Assembly (NCBI GenBank): GCA_017553245.1
Contig: JAFZMT010000097.1
Coordinates: forward strand, 1-11,484
From: Methanomicrobium sp.
GTDB lineage: Archaea; Halobacteriota; Methanomicrobia; Methanomicrobiales; Methanomicrobiaceae
Reading direction: 5' to 3'
Length of the DNA: 11,484 nt
Made by a program: the position numbers and the translations under genes. How positions within the stretch are numbered: the first letter of the stretch is position 1; the number at the start of each line of letters is the position of its first letter. The notes beneath the pieces are model-generated. The model saw only the letters and a list, made by a program, of their open reading frames with translations, searched no databases and was not told the DNA's origin. Shown in pieces: positions 1-6,429 of the stretch.

Positions 1-2562
1 ATCGATGTCGGCGAGATGCTTGTGAGTTTCGGCGAATTCCTCGAGAACAACCATGTTCTTGTCCCCGCCTCCTACTGTCACGAGTGGTGGATACAGGAGA
101 ACGACTGGAAAGAGCGCCCCAAGACCGAAAAAGAGGCAATTGCGCTCTGCAAAGACGGTTACTTCCTCCACCCAGACTTCACCTATCTCTGGGACGATAT
201 CTCCTGCGAGAGACTGATTAAGCTCTCAAAGTATGTCGAAGAACTGGCGTATTTCTCAAAGGCAGGTGTTACGGGCACGGCTACGGACCCGTCGTCCGTG
301 AAGACCGCTCATGATGCGGCTTATGCGGCGGCGCAGAATGCCTCGTCCTCGTCTCAGAATTCCGCGGAATCGCAGAACACGCTCCTTGACGGACACGGCG
401 GTGCGGCGGAGGACGGCGGCGGGACACCTTCTGAGTCGGATAATGTGGATGCCGCGGATAAAAGGAAGGTCTTCCCCTACGACGCCGAATCCGGTAAAGG
501 TCCCAATACCACATACTGCCCCGCGGCGCATGTTGACCTGCCCGCGCCCGACGACGGACAGTCAAGGTTTGTATCCGCGGATACACCTGTCCTCTGTATC
601 CCCAACAACCCCGAGATTAAGGAGATAATGGAGGAACTGCTTGTCCTTCACAAGGTGAGAAACGGCATGCTCGTCGTCGACCGCCCGTATGTATTCCTTG
701 CGTGTCTGGGTCTGGATGAGAATAAAAAGCGCATAAAGCCCCTCGATGACGAAGCGGCGCTGAAGATTGCGGAGGAGCACAGGTCAAATGCTCTTAATCT
801 TGCAATGCATCTTTCGGGCTTTAAGATGCGCTCCAAGGCGGGAACGAGGATCGGCGGCAGAATGGGACGCCCCGGCAAGTCAAAGCCGCGTGAGATGACG
901 GGTAAGCCGCACGTTCTCTTCCCCGTCGGCGTCGAGGGCGGTTCACGCAGGTCTTTTCAGGAAGCCTCAAAGAGCAGGGAAGCCGATATCAACAGCGGCG
1001 ATATCGAGAAAGGCTTTGCCATTGTCGGCAGCGGCACTTCGGGTGTCGTCGAGATGGAAGTGGGGCTGCGCGAGTGCGAGGTCTGCGGAAAGGAGACCTT
1101 CAGGAATATCTGCGACTGCGGGGGGCATACCCTGCCCGTATACCGCTGCCCCAGATGCGCCACGAGAATCGAGCCGGGCGGGTCCTGTCCGAAATGCGGG
1201 GATGTCGAGGGGACATGCATTCAGCGCCTTAAGGTCGATATCAAGGGCGAATACAACAATGCGCTTGAGCATCTCGGGATGCGCGATTCCGAGATAAAAC
1301 TTCTCAAGGGCGTAAAGGGAATGTCATCGGCGGAGAAATGCGTGGAAGTCCTCGAAAAAGGTCTGATTCGCGCCAAAAACAATCTCTGCGTCTTCAAAGA
1401 CGGCACCGTCCGCTACGATATGATAGATCTGCCGCTTACGCATTTCCGTCCGAGTGAGATCTCGGTTCCGTGGTCGCGGCTTGTCGAACTGGGCTATGAC
1501 TACGATGTCTACGGCAAACCGCTTAGGAGCGATTCGCAGGTTCTGGAGCTTAAATGTCAGGATATCCTTGTCTCCGAGGACTGCGGCAACTGGCTCTGCA
1601 ATGTGGCAAAGTTCATGGACGAGATGATGGTCGAGTTATACGGCATGAGCCCGTATTACAATGCGAAGAAGAAGGAAGACCTTGTCGGTCAGCTGCTCAT
1701 CGGTCTGGCGCCGCATACGAGCGCGGGCGTTCTGGTGCGCCTTATCGGCTTTACGCAGGCGCTTGTCGGTTACGGTCATCCGTATTTCCACGCGGCAAAG
1801 AGGCGTAACTGCGACGGCGACGAGGACTGCGTCATGCTCCTTCTTGACGGTCTCATCAACTTCTCCAAGGCTTTCCTTCCGGCGACACGCGGCGGTTCGA
1901 TGGATGCGCCGCTGGTTCTTACAAAGCGTATCGACCCCAAGGAGGTCGACGGCGAGTCGCATAACGTGGATGCCTGCGACCACTATCCGCTCAAGGTCTA
2001 TATGGGCGGTCTCGAATACGCCAACCCCAAGGATATCTCAAAGGAGATAGACAATGTCGATTCAAGGCTGGGGTCGCCGGCACAGTATGAGGGTATCATG
2101 TTCACGCACGACACCTCCGACATTTCCGCGGGACCGCACGTCTCATCCTACAACACCATCAAGTCCATGTCGGATAAGCTGGATGCGCAGCTTGAACTGG
2201 GAAGGATTATCCGTGCGGTCGATGAGAGCGATCTCGCCGAGAGAATCTTAAAGACGCATTTCCTGCGCGATATTATGGGTAATCTCAATTCGTTCTCCAA
2301 GCAGAAACTTCGCTGCACCAAGTGCGGTGCGAAATACCGGCGCATGCCGCTTGCCGGAAAATGCACGGTCTGCGGCAATTCGCTGAATGCGACAATCTAC
2401 GAGGGTTCAATCAAGAAGTATCTGGAGCCTTCGATACGCATGTGCGAGGAGTATGACATCTCGGAGTATACGAGGCAGAGGGTTGAGGTGCTCAATCTCT
2501 TCATCAAGTCGACCTTCGGCGAACAGCAGCAGGAACAGATGGATCTGTCAAGTTTCATGTAA
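1..2562 (+). CDS. polC: DNA polymerase II (family D) large subunit DP2, 5'-truncated by the window edge
   Basis: This is the catalytic subunit of the archaeal replicative polymerase PolD, which acts with the exonuclease subunit DP1. The frame is open from base 1, so the N-terminal several hundred residues lie outside. Numbering from the Met at 16: a conserved basic loop GGRMGRPGKSKPREM is at 280-294. An eight-cysteine/zinc-binding region lies at 354-394 (CxxC at 354/357, CxC at 366/368, CxxC at 378/381 and 391/394). The polymerase active-site motif NCDGDED is at 598-604 (nt 1807-1827), with D600 and D602 the expected metal-binding aspartates. A second zinc knuckle has C767, C770, C783 and C786. 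The C-terminus QMDLSSFM fits a PIP box for PCNA binding. No intein interrupts NCDGDED, a place where some archaeal DP2 genes carry one. Unusual is a low-complexity Ala/Ser/Gly/Asp-rich stretch at about 83-193. The identity is very secure. Confidence 0.97.
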   Translation: MDVGEMLVSFGEFLENNHVLVPASYCHEWWIQENDWKERPKTEKEAIALCKDGYFLHPDFTYLWDDISCERLIKLSKYVEELAYFSKAGVTGTATDPSSVKTAHDAAYAAAQNASSSSQNSAESQNTLLDGHGGAAEDGGGTPSESDNVDAADKRKVFPYDAESGKGPNTTYCPAAHVDLPAPDDGQSRFVSADTPVLCIPNNPEIKEIMEELLVLHKVRNGMLVVDRPYVFLACLGLDENKKRIKPLDDEAALKIAEEHRSNALNLAMHLSGFKMRSKAGTRIGGRMGRPGKSKPREMTGKPHVLFPVGVEGGSRRSFQEASKSREADINSGDIEKGFAIVGSGTSGVVEMEVGLRECEVCGKETFRNICDCGGHTLPVYRCPRCATRIEPGGSCPKCGDVEGTCIQRLKVDIKGEYNNALEHLGMRDSEIKLLKGVKGMSSAEKCVEVLEKGLIRAKNNLCVFKDGTVRYDMIDLPLTHFRPSEISVPWSRLVELGYDYDVYGKPLRSDSQVLELKCQDILVSEDCGNWLCNVAKFMDEMMVELYGMSPYYNAKKKEDLVGQLLIGLAPHTSAGVLVRLIGFTQALVGYGHPYFHAAKRRNCDGDEDCVMLLLDGLINFSKAFLPATRGGSMDAPLVLTKRIDPKEVDGESHNVDACDHYPLKVYMGGLEYANPKDISKEIDNVDSRLGSPAQYEGIMFTHDTSDISAGPHVSSYNTIKSMSDKLDAQLELGRIIRAVDESDLAERILKTHFLRDIMGNLNSFSKQKLRCTKCGAKYRRMPLAGKCTVCGNSLNATIYEGSIKKYLEPSIRMCEEYDISEYTRQRVEVLNLFIKSTFGEQQQEQMDLSSFM

Positions 2563-2684
2563 GTCGGCGGAATACGGGATGCCCCGCGGCATTTCCCGCC
2601 CGCGATATTTCCCGCAATCTTCCCTGAATGCGATTCTTTAAATTTGCGGACTGCAAATATTACTCCGGCAATTTATTTTATTAT
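2563..2684 (+). promoter_or_regulatory. Spacer after polC with likely tRNA-Leu promoter
   Basis: A small GC-rich inverted repeat (ATGCC, 4-nt loop, GGCAT) lies at 2579-2592, 17 bp after the polC stop, but no T-run follows it. A second weak dyad (ATTTGC/GCAAAT, 5-nt loop) is at 2642-2658. The sequence CAAATATTAC around 2654-2663 is centred about 27 bp upstream of the tRNA 5' end and is the best TATA candidate. The AT-rich run 2670-2684 directly abuts the tRNA. The promoter call rests on position and composition only. Confidence 0.45.
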
Positions 2685-2766
2685 GCGAGGATAGCCAAGT
2701 GGTCAACGGCGCCCGACTCAAGATCGGGTCCTTAGTGGTTCGCGGGTTCGACTCCCTCTCCTCGCA
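2685..2766 (+). tRNA. tRNA-Leu (anticodon CAA)
   Basis: The cloverleaf folds by eye. The acceptor stem GCGAGGA/TCCTCGC (2685-2691 with 2759-2765) is fully paired, with discriminator A2766. The D-stem is GCC/GGC (2694-2696 with 2708-2710). The anticodon stem is CCCGA/TCGGG with loop CTCAAGA and anticodon CAA at 2719-2721, reading UUG. There is a 13-nt variable arm as expected for a class II tRNA, and a T-loop TTCGACT (2747-2753). The T-stem GCGGG/CCCTC has one C-U mismatch (2743 with 2757). CCA is not encoded. No intron is seen in the anticodon loop. Confidence 0.95.
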
Positions 2767-2786
2767 CTTACGCACTTATTCTGATA

Positions 2787-2792
2787 TTTTTT
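2787..2792 (+). terminator. T-run terminator of tRNA-Leu
   Basis: A run of six T residues starts 20 bp after the tRNA-Leu 3' end. Archaeal RNA polymerase terminates at T-tracts, so this is the likely stop site. The rest of the 163-bp spacer up to tRNA-Lys shows no convincing ORF. Confidence 0.5.
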
Positions 2793-2899
2793 CAGTCCGT
2801 ATCTTTCGCGTTATCATGCAAATCCCGCCGGTTTCGCCGTCTTTGAAGCAGGTCGGGTATGTTTGGATATGTTTAATTATCAGCAATAACAACATGATA

Positions 2900-2912
2900 G
2901 TGTAATTTTACT
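2900..2912 (+). promoter_or_regulatory. Likely TATA box of tRNA-Lys
   Basis: The AT-rich, near-palindromic GTAATTTTAC lies about 25 bp upstream of the tRNA-Lys 5' end at 2930. That is the spacing expected between an archaeal TATA box and a tRNA transcription start. The tract between them is purine-rich. Confidence 0.4.
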
Positions 2913-2929
2913 GCAAAAAAGAGTTGTTT

Positions 2930-3003
2930 GGGCCTATAGCTCAGTTAGGCAGAGCGCCTGACTTTTAATCAGGTGGTCGGGGGTTCAAATCCCCTTGGGC
3001 CCG
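2930..3003 (+). tRNA. tRNA-Lys (anticodon UUU)
   Basis: The acceptor stem GGGCCTA/TGGGCCC (2930-2936 with 2996-3002) pairs with one G-U wobble, and the discriminator is G3003. The anticodon stem CCTGA/TCAGG encloses loop CTTTTAA with anticodon TTT at 2964-2966. The T-arm is GGGGG-TTCAAAT-CCCCT with one wobble pair. CCA is not encoded and no intron is present. It is downstream of tRNA-Leu in the same direction but 163 bp away, so it is probably a separate transcription unit. Confidence 0.97.
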
Positions 3004-3050
3004 CTGTTTTGTTGTTTGTTGATTCTTTGTTTTGCTGCTATTCTGTTCTG

Positions 3051-3111
3051 TTGTATGCTGTCTTATTGTATGCTGTTTTATTGTTATGCTGTTTTATTGT
3101 TATGCTGTCTA
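3051..3111. repeat. Four tandem copies of a 15-16 bp T-rich unit
   Basis: The unit TTGTTATGCTGTTTTA occurs head to tail at 3051-3065, 3066-3080, 3081-3096 and 3097-3111, with one or two changes per copy. A fifth, decayed copy starts at 3112. The whole stretch 3004-3135 is almost free of A-runs on the plus strand and rich in T-tracts. It lies just downstream of tRNA-Lys, so it may act as a multi-tract terminator. Unit lengths alternate between 15 and 16, which argues against coding. Confidence 0.85.
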
Positions 3112-3151
3112 TTGTTAAGTTGTCCTGTTGTTTTTACGGTATTTCCGCATG

Positions 3152-3166
3152 AAAAAAGTTTTTTTT
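3152..3166. terminator. Back-to-back A6/T8 tract, possible bidirectional terminator
   Basis: Six A residues (3152-3157), one G, then eight T residues (3159-3166) lie between tRNA-Lys on the plus strand and the minus-strand membrane-protein gene whose stop is at 3185. Read on either strand this gives a T-tract: T8 for the plus strand and T6 for the minus strand. That placement between convergent units fits archaeal T-tract termination in both directions. Confidence 0.55.
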
Positions 3167-3184
3167 GAATTTTGTGATTTAAAT

Positions 3185-3397
3185 TCAGTGTCCTTTTGCC
3201 GCATTATACGCGTCAAGCATGCTGTAGATCCAGATGAAGAGACAGACAATAATCGGTATGAAGAAGACCAGAGTCATACCGCAGAAGATTACATATGCCA
3301 CGAATAATAAGACTGCTTTCAGAAACTGTCCCGTATAGAACTGACCGAGTCCCGGTATAAAGAATGACAGAATCACTGCCAGAATTGCTGATGCCAT
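3185..3397 (-). CDS. Small two-helix membrane protein (PGLGQxYxG / DAY pattern, TM2-like)
   Basis: A 70-residue protein, almost wholly hydrophobic, with two predicted membrane helices. The first starts at the N-terminus (about 3-20) and runs into the turn PGLGQFYTGQ (15-24). The second, longer hydrophobic stretch covers about 27-58, and YSMLDAYNAA closes the protein. The layout of a GLGQxYxG turn, a hydrophobic hairpin and a C-terminal DAY resembles small archaeal and bacterial TM2-like proteins of unknown role. No enzymatic residues are evident. The start ATG lies 24-31 bp downstream of a TATA-like element and has no Shine-Dalgarno sequence, so the mRNA is probably leaderless. It is separated by 88 bp from trm5 on the same strand and need not be co-transcribed with it. 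Function is unknown. Confidence 0.8.
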   Translation of the reverse strand: MASAILAVILSFFIPGLGQFYTGQFLKAVLLFVAYVIFCGMTLVFFIPIIVCLFIWIYSMLDAYNAAKGH

Positions 3398-3420
3398 AAC
3401 AATGATTCTTTTCTGTTATG

Positions 3421-3430
3421 ATATAAAATT
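3421..3430 (-). promoter_or_regulatory. TATA box of the small membrane-protein gene
   Basis: On the minus strand this reads AATTTTATAT, centred about 28 bp upstream of the ATG at 3397. Transcription would start at or within a few bases of the start codon, matching the absence of a ribosome binding site. Confidence 0.5.
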
Positions 3431-3485
3431 TCGCAAACCCGTATTAGCGGATTTTTGCCCGCGTACGTCCCAAGCCCGTCCGCAT

Positions 3486-4460
3486 TCATTCGCAGACAAT
3501 GTCGTAGACCGCATGGTGCTGAGTCGGCGAATATGACCTCACAACCCTCTCGTCTATCTTTCCTGCGGTAAATCCGCGAAGAAGGGGCAGCATCTCGCCC
3601 TTCTCGGACTGCAGGGTATAGTAGTGGATAACGCCGCCTTTCTTCGCAAGCGAAAACGCCGTCTCCAGAAACGCCGTTGAGGTCATGGGCAGATTCATGA
3701 TTATCCTGTCAAACGAGTGCGGCGGCAGAACTCCGCTTAAGTCCAGAGCATCGGCAAGCATGGGAATGACGTTATCCGTGCGGTTTATGCGCAGATTTTC
3801 GCAGAGGAGTTCGACGGCGCCCGGGTTTATGTCGCCCGCGTATATGACCGAGGCTTTCTTTGAGAGCGCAATCGGGAAGGGACCTACGCCCGTGACCATG
3901 TCCAGAACACGCTCACCATCTTTCATCAGCCGCAAAACCCGCTGGCGTTCGTTTGCCAGGCGTGCCGAGAAGTAGGCAACCGCAAGATCTATGGTAAAAC
4001 GGTTATTGTATTCGATATAAGACGTGCGGGTGGTCTCTTTTCCCGCAAGCACCCTGAATTTCTTTATCCTGTATTCTCCGAATACGGGGCTTTCGCAGTG
4101 CAGGACGGTATGGATTGACGGTCGCGACTTTAAGAGGTATTCGGCTTCGCTTACGTCATCATCCTGCATGATTGCTATGCCGCCGATGAGTTCATGGCGT
4201 GCGGGCTCACGGACGGCGGCACGCGACTCGAATTCGTATTTTTTGATATCGCAATCGCAGTCCGCAAGCTCATCGGGCAGAGTAATGCTCTCCGATACCG
4301 TCGGAAATACCAGATATTCGCCGTTTGAGATTGGTTTCAGATTCGGGCACCAATCGCCGTTTGCCAAAAGATACCTTCTGAAACTTTCGCCTTTTGATTT
4401 CGGAACCTTAATTCCCCACTGACTGACCGTCACTGTTTTACGTCCCCGTTTAACCGTCAT
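3486..4460 (-). CDS. trm5: Trm5-type tRNA (guanine-N1)-methyltransferase
   Basis: A class I SAM-dependent methyltransferase of the Trm5/TYW2 family. The expected activity is m1G37 formation in tRNA, which protects the reading frame. Counting from the ATG at 4460 (324 aa): an N-terminal domain with WGIKVPKSKGE (15-25) matches the D1 domain of archaeal Trm5. GEYRIKKFRVLAG (128-140) and YFSARLANER (163-172) are typical family blocks. VLDMVTGVGPF (185-195) is SAM motif I. DINPGAVELL (210-219) is the acidic ribose-binding loop. MNLP (255-258) stands at the catalytic loop position, and GGVIHYYT (275-282) follows. The start is uncertain: the ATG directly abuts a TATA-like element at 4461-4470, so a GTG at 4433 (315 aa) is a credible alternative that keeps the D1 domain intact. 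The Trm5 subclass (a, b or c) and a wybutosine-pathway TYW2 role cannot be fully separated by eye, but the presence of D1 favours a Trm5b-like protein. Confidence 0.87.
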   Translation of the reverse strand: MTVKRGRKTVTVSQWGIKVPKSKGESFRRYLLANGDWCPNLKPISNGEYLVFPTVSESITLPDELADCDCDIKKYEFESRAAVREPARHELIGGIAIMQDDDVSEAEYLLKSRPSIHTVLHCESPVFGEYRIKKFRVLAGKETTRTSYIEYNNRFTIDLAVAYFSARLANERQRVLRLMKDGERVLDMVTGVGPFPIALSKKASVIYAGDINPGAVELLCENLRINRTDNVIPMLADALDLSGVLPPHSFDRIIMNLPMTSTAFLETAFSLAKKGGVIHYYTLQSEKGEMLPLLRGFTAGKIDERVVRSYSPTQHHAVYDIVCE

Positions 4461-4470
4461 AATATAGTAT
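4461..4470. promoter_or_regulatory. Shared TATA element between trm5 and hmgA
   Basis: TAATATAGTA reads as a plausible TATA box on the plus strand, about 28 bp upstream of the hmgA ATG (4494). Its complement TACTATATTA would serve the minus strand, starting RNA near 4440. No second TATA-like element was noted in the 33-bp gap between the annotated starts. hmgA has no Shine-Dalgarno sequence before its ATG and is probably leaderless or nearly so. Confidence 0.5.
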
Positions 4471-4493
4471 CTGATAGAACAAATAGTTAGAGA

Positions 4494-5702
4494 ATGAAAG
4501 AGTATATCGAGAGGCTCAGAGACGGCAGTCTGAAGATGCATGCCATTGAAAGTGAGGTTGAGGACACCGACACGGCAGTCGCGATAAGGCGGGCATTTAT
4601 CGAAGAGGAGACCGGCAATTCCTTTAAGACCGCGGGCAGCTACTCAATGTCGACGGAGAGGGCGGCAAAGAAAAACTGCGAGAATATGATAGGCGCGGTT
4701 CAGATCCCGCTGGGTGTCGCGGGTAAACTGAAGGTCAACGGCGAATACGCCGCCGGCGAATTCTATATTCCGCTTGCGACGACCGAAGGCGCACTCATCG
4801 CCTCGATTAACCGCGGCTGTAAGGCAATCACGAAGGCGGGCGGCGCCGATGTGAGGATTCAGCGCGACGGCATGACAAGAGCGCCCGTCTTTGCGGCGAA
4901 GTCCGTCGCTCACGCCATGGATATAATCCGCTGGGTTGAGACGCACGGCGACGAACTCAAAGCCGCCGCCGAGTCGACGACTTCGCACGGAAAGCTCACC
5001 GATATTACCTGCTTCATCGTCGGAACCAGCGTTTATACGAGGATTGAGTTCTTCACGGGCGATGCCATGGGTATGAACATGGTGACAATAGCCTCGGAAA
5101 AGATTGCGGAGATAATCTCCGAGAAGACCGGCGCCGTCCTCGTTGCCCTCTCGGGCAATCTCTGCTGCGACAAGAAGCCTGCGGCGGTAAACCTTGTCAT
5201 GGGACGCGGAAAGACCGTTGCCGCGGGCGTATTCCTCTCCGACGACATGGTACGGGACATCTTCAAGACGGATGCGAAGACCATGATGGAGGTCAACAAC
5301 CGCAAAAACCTCGCGGGCTCGGCACGTGCCGGCGCACTGGGATTCAATGCCCATGCCGCCAACGTCATCGCCGCAATGTTCCTCGCATGCGGTCAGGATC
5401 CCGCACACGTCGTGGAAGGCTCGAATACCATAACGACCGTGGATGCGGTCGAAGGCGGCGTCTATGTCTCGGTTACGCTCCCCTCGCTTCAGGTGGGAAC
5501 AATAGGCGGCGGAACGGGACTGGATACTCAGCGCGAATGCCTATCACTGCTGGGCTGTGCCGGAGGCGGGGAGAAGTCGGGCGACAACTCAAAGAAGCTT
5601 GCCGAAATTATCGCCGCCGCTGTCCTTGCGGGCGAACTCTCACTCATCGGCGCACTCGGAGCGGGTCATCTCGCACGCGCACACAAAACCCTCGGACGAT
5701 AA
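4494..5702 (+). CDS. hmgA: Class I 3-hydroxy-3-methylglutaryl-CoA reductase (NADPH)
   Basis: Converts HMG-CoA to mevalonate with two hydride transfers from NADPH. This is the committed step of the mevalonate pathway that supplies archaeal isoprenoid ether lipids. The 402-residue soluble protein is full length for archaeal enzymes and lacks the membrane domain of eukaryotic ones. Visible blocks: ENMIGAVQIPLGVAG (63-77), equivalent to the dimer-forming ENVIG region; ATTEGAL with catalytic E98; DAMGMNM (190-196), a cofactor loop; SGNLCCDKKPAAVN with catalytic K227; GQDPAHVVEGSN with catalytic D302; GTIGGGTGLDTQ (335-346); and AGHLARAH with catalytic H397. All four catalytic residues are present. 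It is transcribed divergently from trm5 from a short shared promoter and ends in a repeat-rich convergent spacer with rimI. Confidence 0.98.
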   Translation: MKEYIERLRDGSLKMHAIESEVEDTDTAVAIRRAFIEEETGNSFKTAGSYSMSTERAAKKNCENMIGAVQIPLGVAGKLKVNGEYAAGEFYIPLATTEGALIASINRGCKAITKAGGADVRIQRDGMTRAPVFAAKSVAHAMDIIRWVETHGDELKAAAESTTSHGKLTDITCFIVGTSVYTRIEFFTGDAMGMNMVTIASEKIAEIISEKTGAVLVALSGNLCCDKKPAAVNLVMGRGKTVAAGVFLSDDMVRDIFKTDAKTMMEVNNRKNLAGSARAGALGFNAHAANVIAAMFLACGQDPAHVVEGSNTITTVDAVEGGVYVSVTLPSLQVGTIGGGTGLDTQRECLSLLGCAGGGEKSGDNSKKLAEIIAAAVLAGELSLIGALGAGHLARAHKTLGR

Positions 5703-5742
5703 TTGAAATTTAAAAGCGAAGGGGCAAAAAGCAAAAAGAACT

Positions 5743-5803
5743 CAAAAACTCGAAAACTCAAAAACATAAATATTCAAAGACATAAAAATTCAAAAACTCA
5801 AAG
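5743..5803. repeat. 8-bp phased A-rich repeat between convergent hmgA and rimI
   Basis: Units start every 8 bp without a slip. CAAAAACT is at 5743, CGAAAACT at 5751, a 16-bp double unit CAAAAACATAAATATT at 5759, its near copy CAAAGACATAAAAATT at 5775, CAAAAACT at 5791, and CAAAG at 5799. On the minus strand the tract is a series of T-runs that begins only a few bases after the rimI stop, so it could terminate rimI. Looser A-runs (5725-5742) precede it. Confidence 0.85.
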
Positions 5804-5808
5804 AATAC

Positions 5809-6276
5809 TCATTCACAATAATCAAAATTTTTCAGCATTATAATCGCGTCCTCGCCGTCGGGGTAGTAGCCGCCGATGACAAAGACCTGCGAAAATCCCA
5901 TTTTTTGATATATGCGCTGTGCCGTGACGTTTGAGACTCTCACTTCAAGCTGGAGGGCTTCGGCACCGATGACTGCGCATTCATACTCGACACGCTGAAT
6001 CAGGCGTCCGCCGATACCTTTCCCGCGGAACTCGGTCGCAACCGCGATATTCATGATATGCCCGTAGATTGTGCTTCCGCCGTCTTCGATGCCGGCGCAG
6101 ACAAACCCGACAACGCGTCCGCAGAGTTCGGCGACGAAGAAGGTTCCCGGGTAGTAGAAGAGTGCGTCCATGAAGCCCTTCTCGTCCCACGGATTTGTGA
6201 AGTATTCCTTTTCCATAGCCGCGATTTCCGGAATATCCTTCATCTCTGCTCTTCGTATTATGATTCCGTCAGACAC
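5809..6276 (-). CDS. rimI: RimI-type protein N-alpha-acetyltransferase (GNAT fold)
   Basis: A 155-residue GNAT enzyme that transfers the acetyl group of acetyl-CoA to a protein N-terminus. The archaeal family (RimI/Ard1-like) acts on many nascent proteins after Met removal. Visible features: the N-terminal strand IIIRRAEMKDI (5-15); F26 and PW at 29-30, typical of the family; the acetyl-CoA pyrophosphate loop RGKGIGG at 84-90; LEVRVSN at 110-116, the family signature; the conserved R121, Y123 and GF 127-128; and YYPDGEDAIIM (137-147) at the C-terminus, which in RimI lines the peptide site. The start is GTG at 6276, chosen because GGGGGTGA sits 4 bp upstream and the next upstream context is non-coding. 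Its substrate cannot be told from sequence. Confidence 0.93.
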   Translation of the reverse strand: MSDGIIIRRAEMKDIPEIAAMEKEYFTNPWDEKGFMDALFYYPGTFFVAELCGRVVGFVCAGIEDGGSTIYGHIMNIAVATEFRGKGIGGRLIQRVEYECAVIGAEALQLEVRVSNVTAQRIYQKMGFSQVFVIGGYYPDGEDAIIMLKNFDYCE

Positions 6277-6280
6277 CTCT

Positions 6281-6288
6281 TCACCCCC
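6281..6288 (-). promoter_or_regulatory. Ribosome binding site of rimI
   Basis: On the minus strand GGGGGTGA lies four bases before the GTG start. It matches the GGTGA core complementary to the archaeal 16S rRNA 3' end and decides the GTG start. Confidence 0.75.
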
Positions 6289-6339
6289 GTTTGTTATACG
6301 ACCTTTGCGTTACGCCGCGTGCGCAATCGGAAAACTCGG

Positions 6340-6373
6340 ATATGCATATTAGTCGTAATGAGAAATAAATATC
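6340..6373. promoter_or_regulatory. Divergent promoter region between rimI and the DUF1015 gene
   Basis: A 10-bp palindrome ATATGCATAT (6340-6349) could be a TATA element on both strands. A second plus-strand candidate, AAATAAATATC, starts at about 6363. Both would give leaders of a few tens of bases, in keeping with the ribosome binding sites before both genes. A minus-strand GTATAAC at 6295-6301 is a competing, closer TATA candidate for rimI. Which is used cannot be decided by eye. Confidence 0.35.
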
Positions 6374-6420
6374 ACATAAATCTCCGGCGAGAATATCTCA
6401 TGATGATCTCGGGAGAATAT

Positions 6421-6425
6421 GGTGA
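6421..6425 (+). promoter_or_regulatory. Ribosome binding site of the DUF1015 gene
   Basis: GGTGA stands four bases before the ATG at 6430. It has the same core and spacing as the rimI site and fixes the start of the DUF1015 protein, whose frame otherwise stays open about 370 bp further upstream. Confidence 0.75.
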
Positions 6426-6429
6426 GACA

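Noticed and set aside
1807..1827. Possible intein at the DP2 active-site motif
   Set aside because: The NCDGDED motif is continuous with normal family sequence on both sides.
2699..2905. 68-residue frame across tRNA-Leu
   Set aside because: It begins inside the tRNA gene and has no ribosome binding site or recognisable domain.
2685..3003. tRNA-associated integrated element
   Set aside because: No integrase, no duplicated tRNA 3' end and no change in gene character were seen between or after the two tRNAs.
3051..3111. CRISPR-like array
   Set aside because: Units of 15-16 bp are directly adjacent with no unique spacers between them and there are no cas genes. The same reasoning applies to 5743-5803 and 7713-7770.
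4644..5408. 254-residue antisense open frame inside hmgA
   Set aside because: It is a shadow of the GC-rich hmgA codons. hmgA has all catalytic residues, and the antisense product is arginine-rich without recognisable motifs.
6058..6429. Long open frame upstream of the DUF1015 start, which would extend the protein to 545 residues
   Set aside because: It runs antisense to rimI and its promoter, has no family similarity, and a GGTGA site plus the family N-terminus fix the start at 6430.
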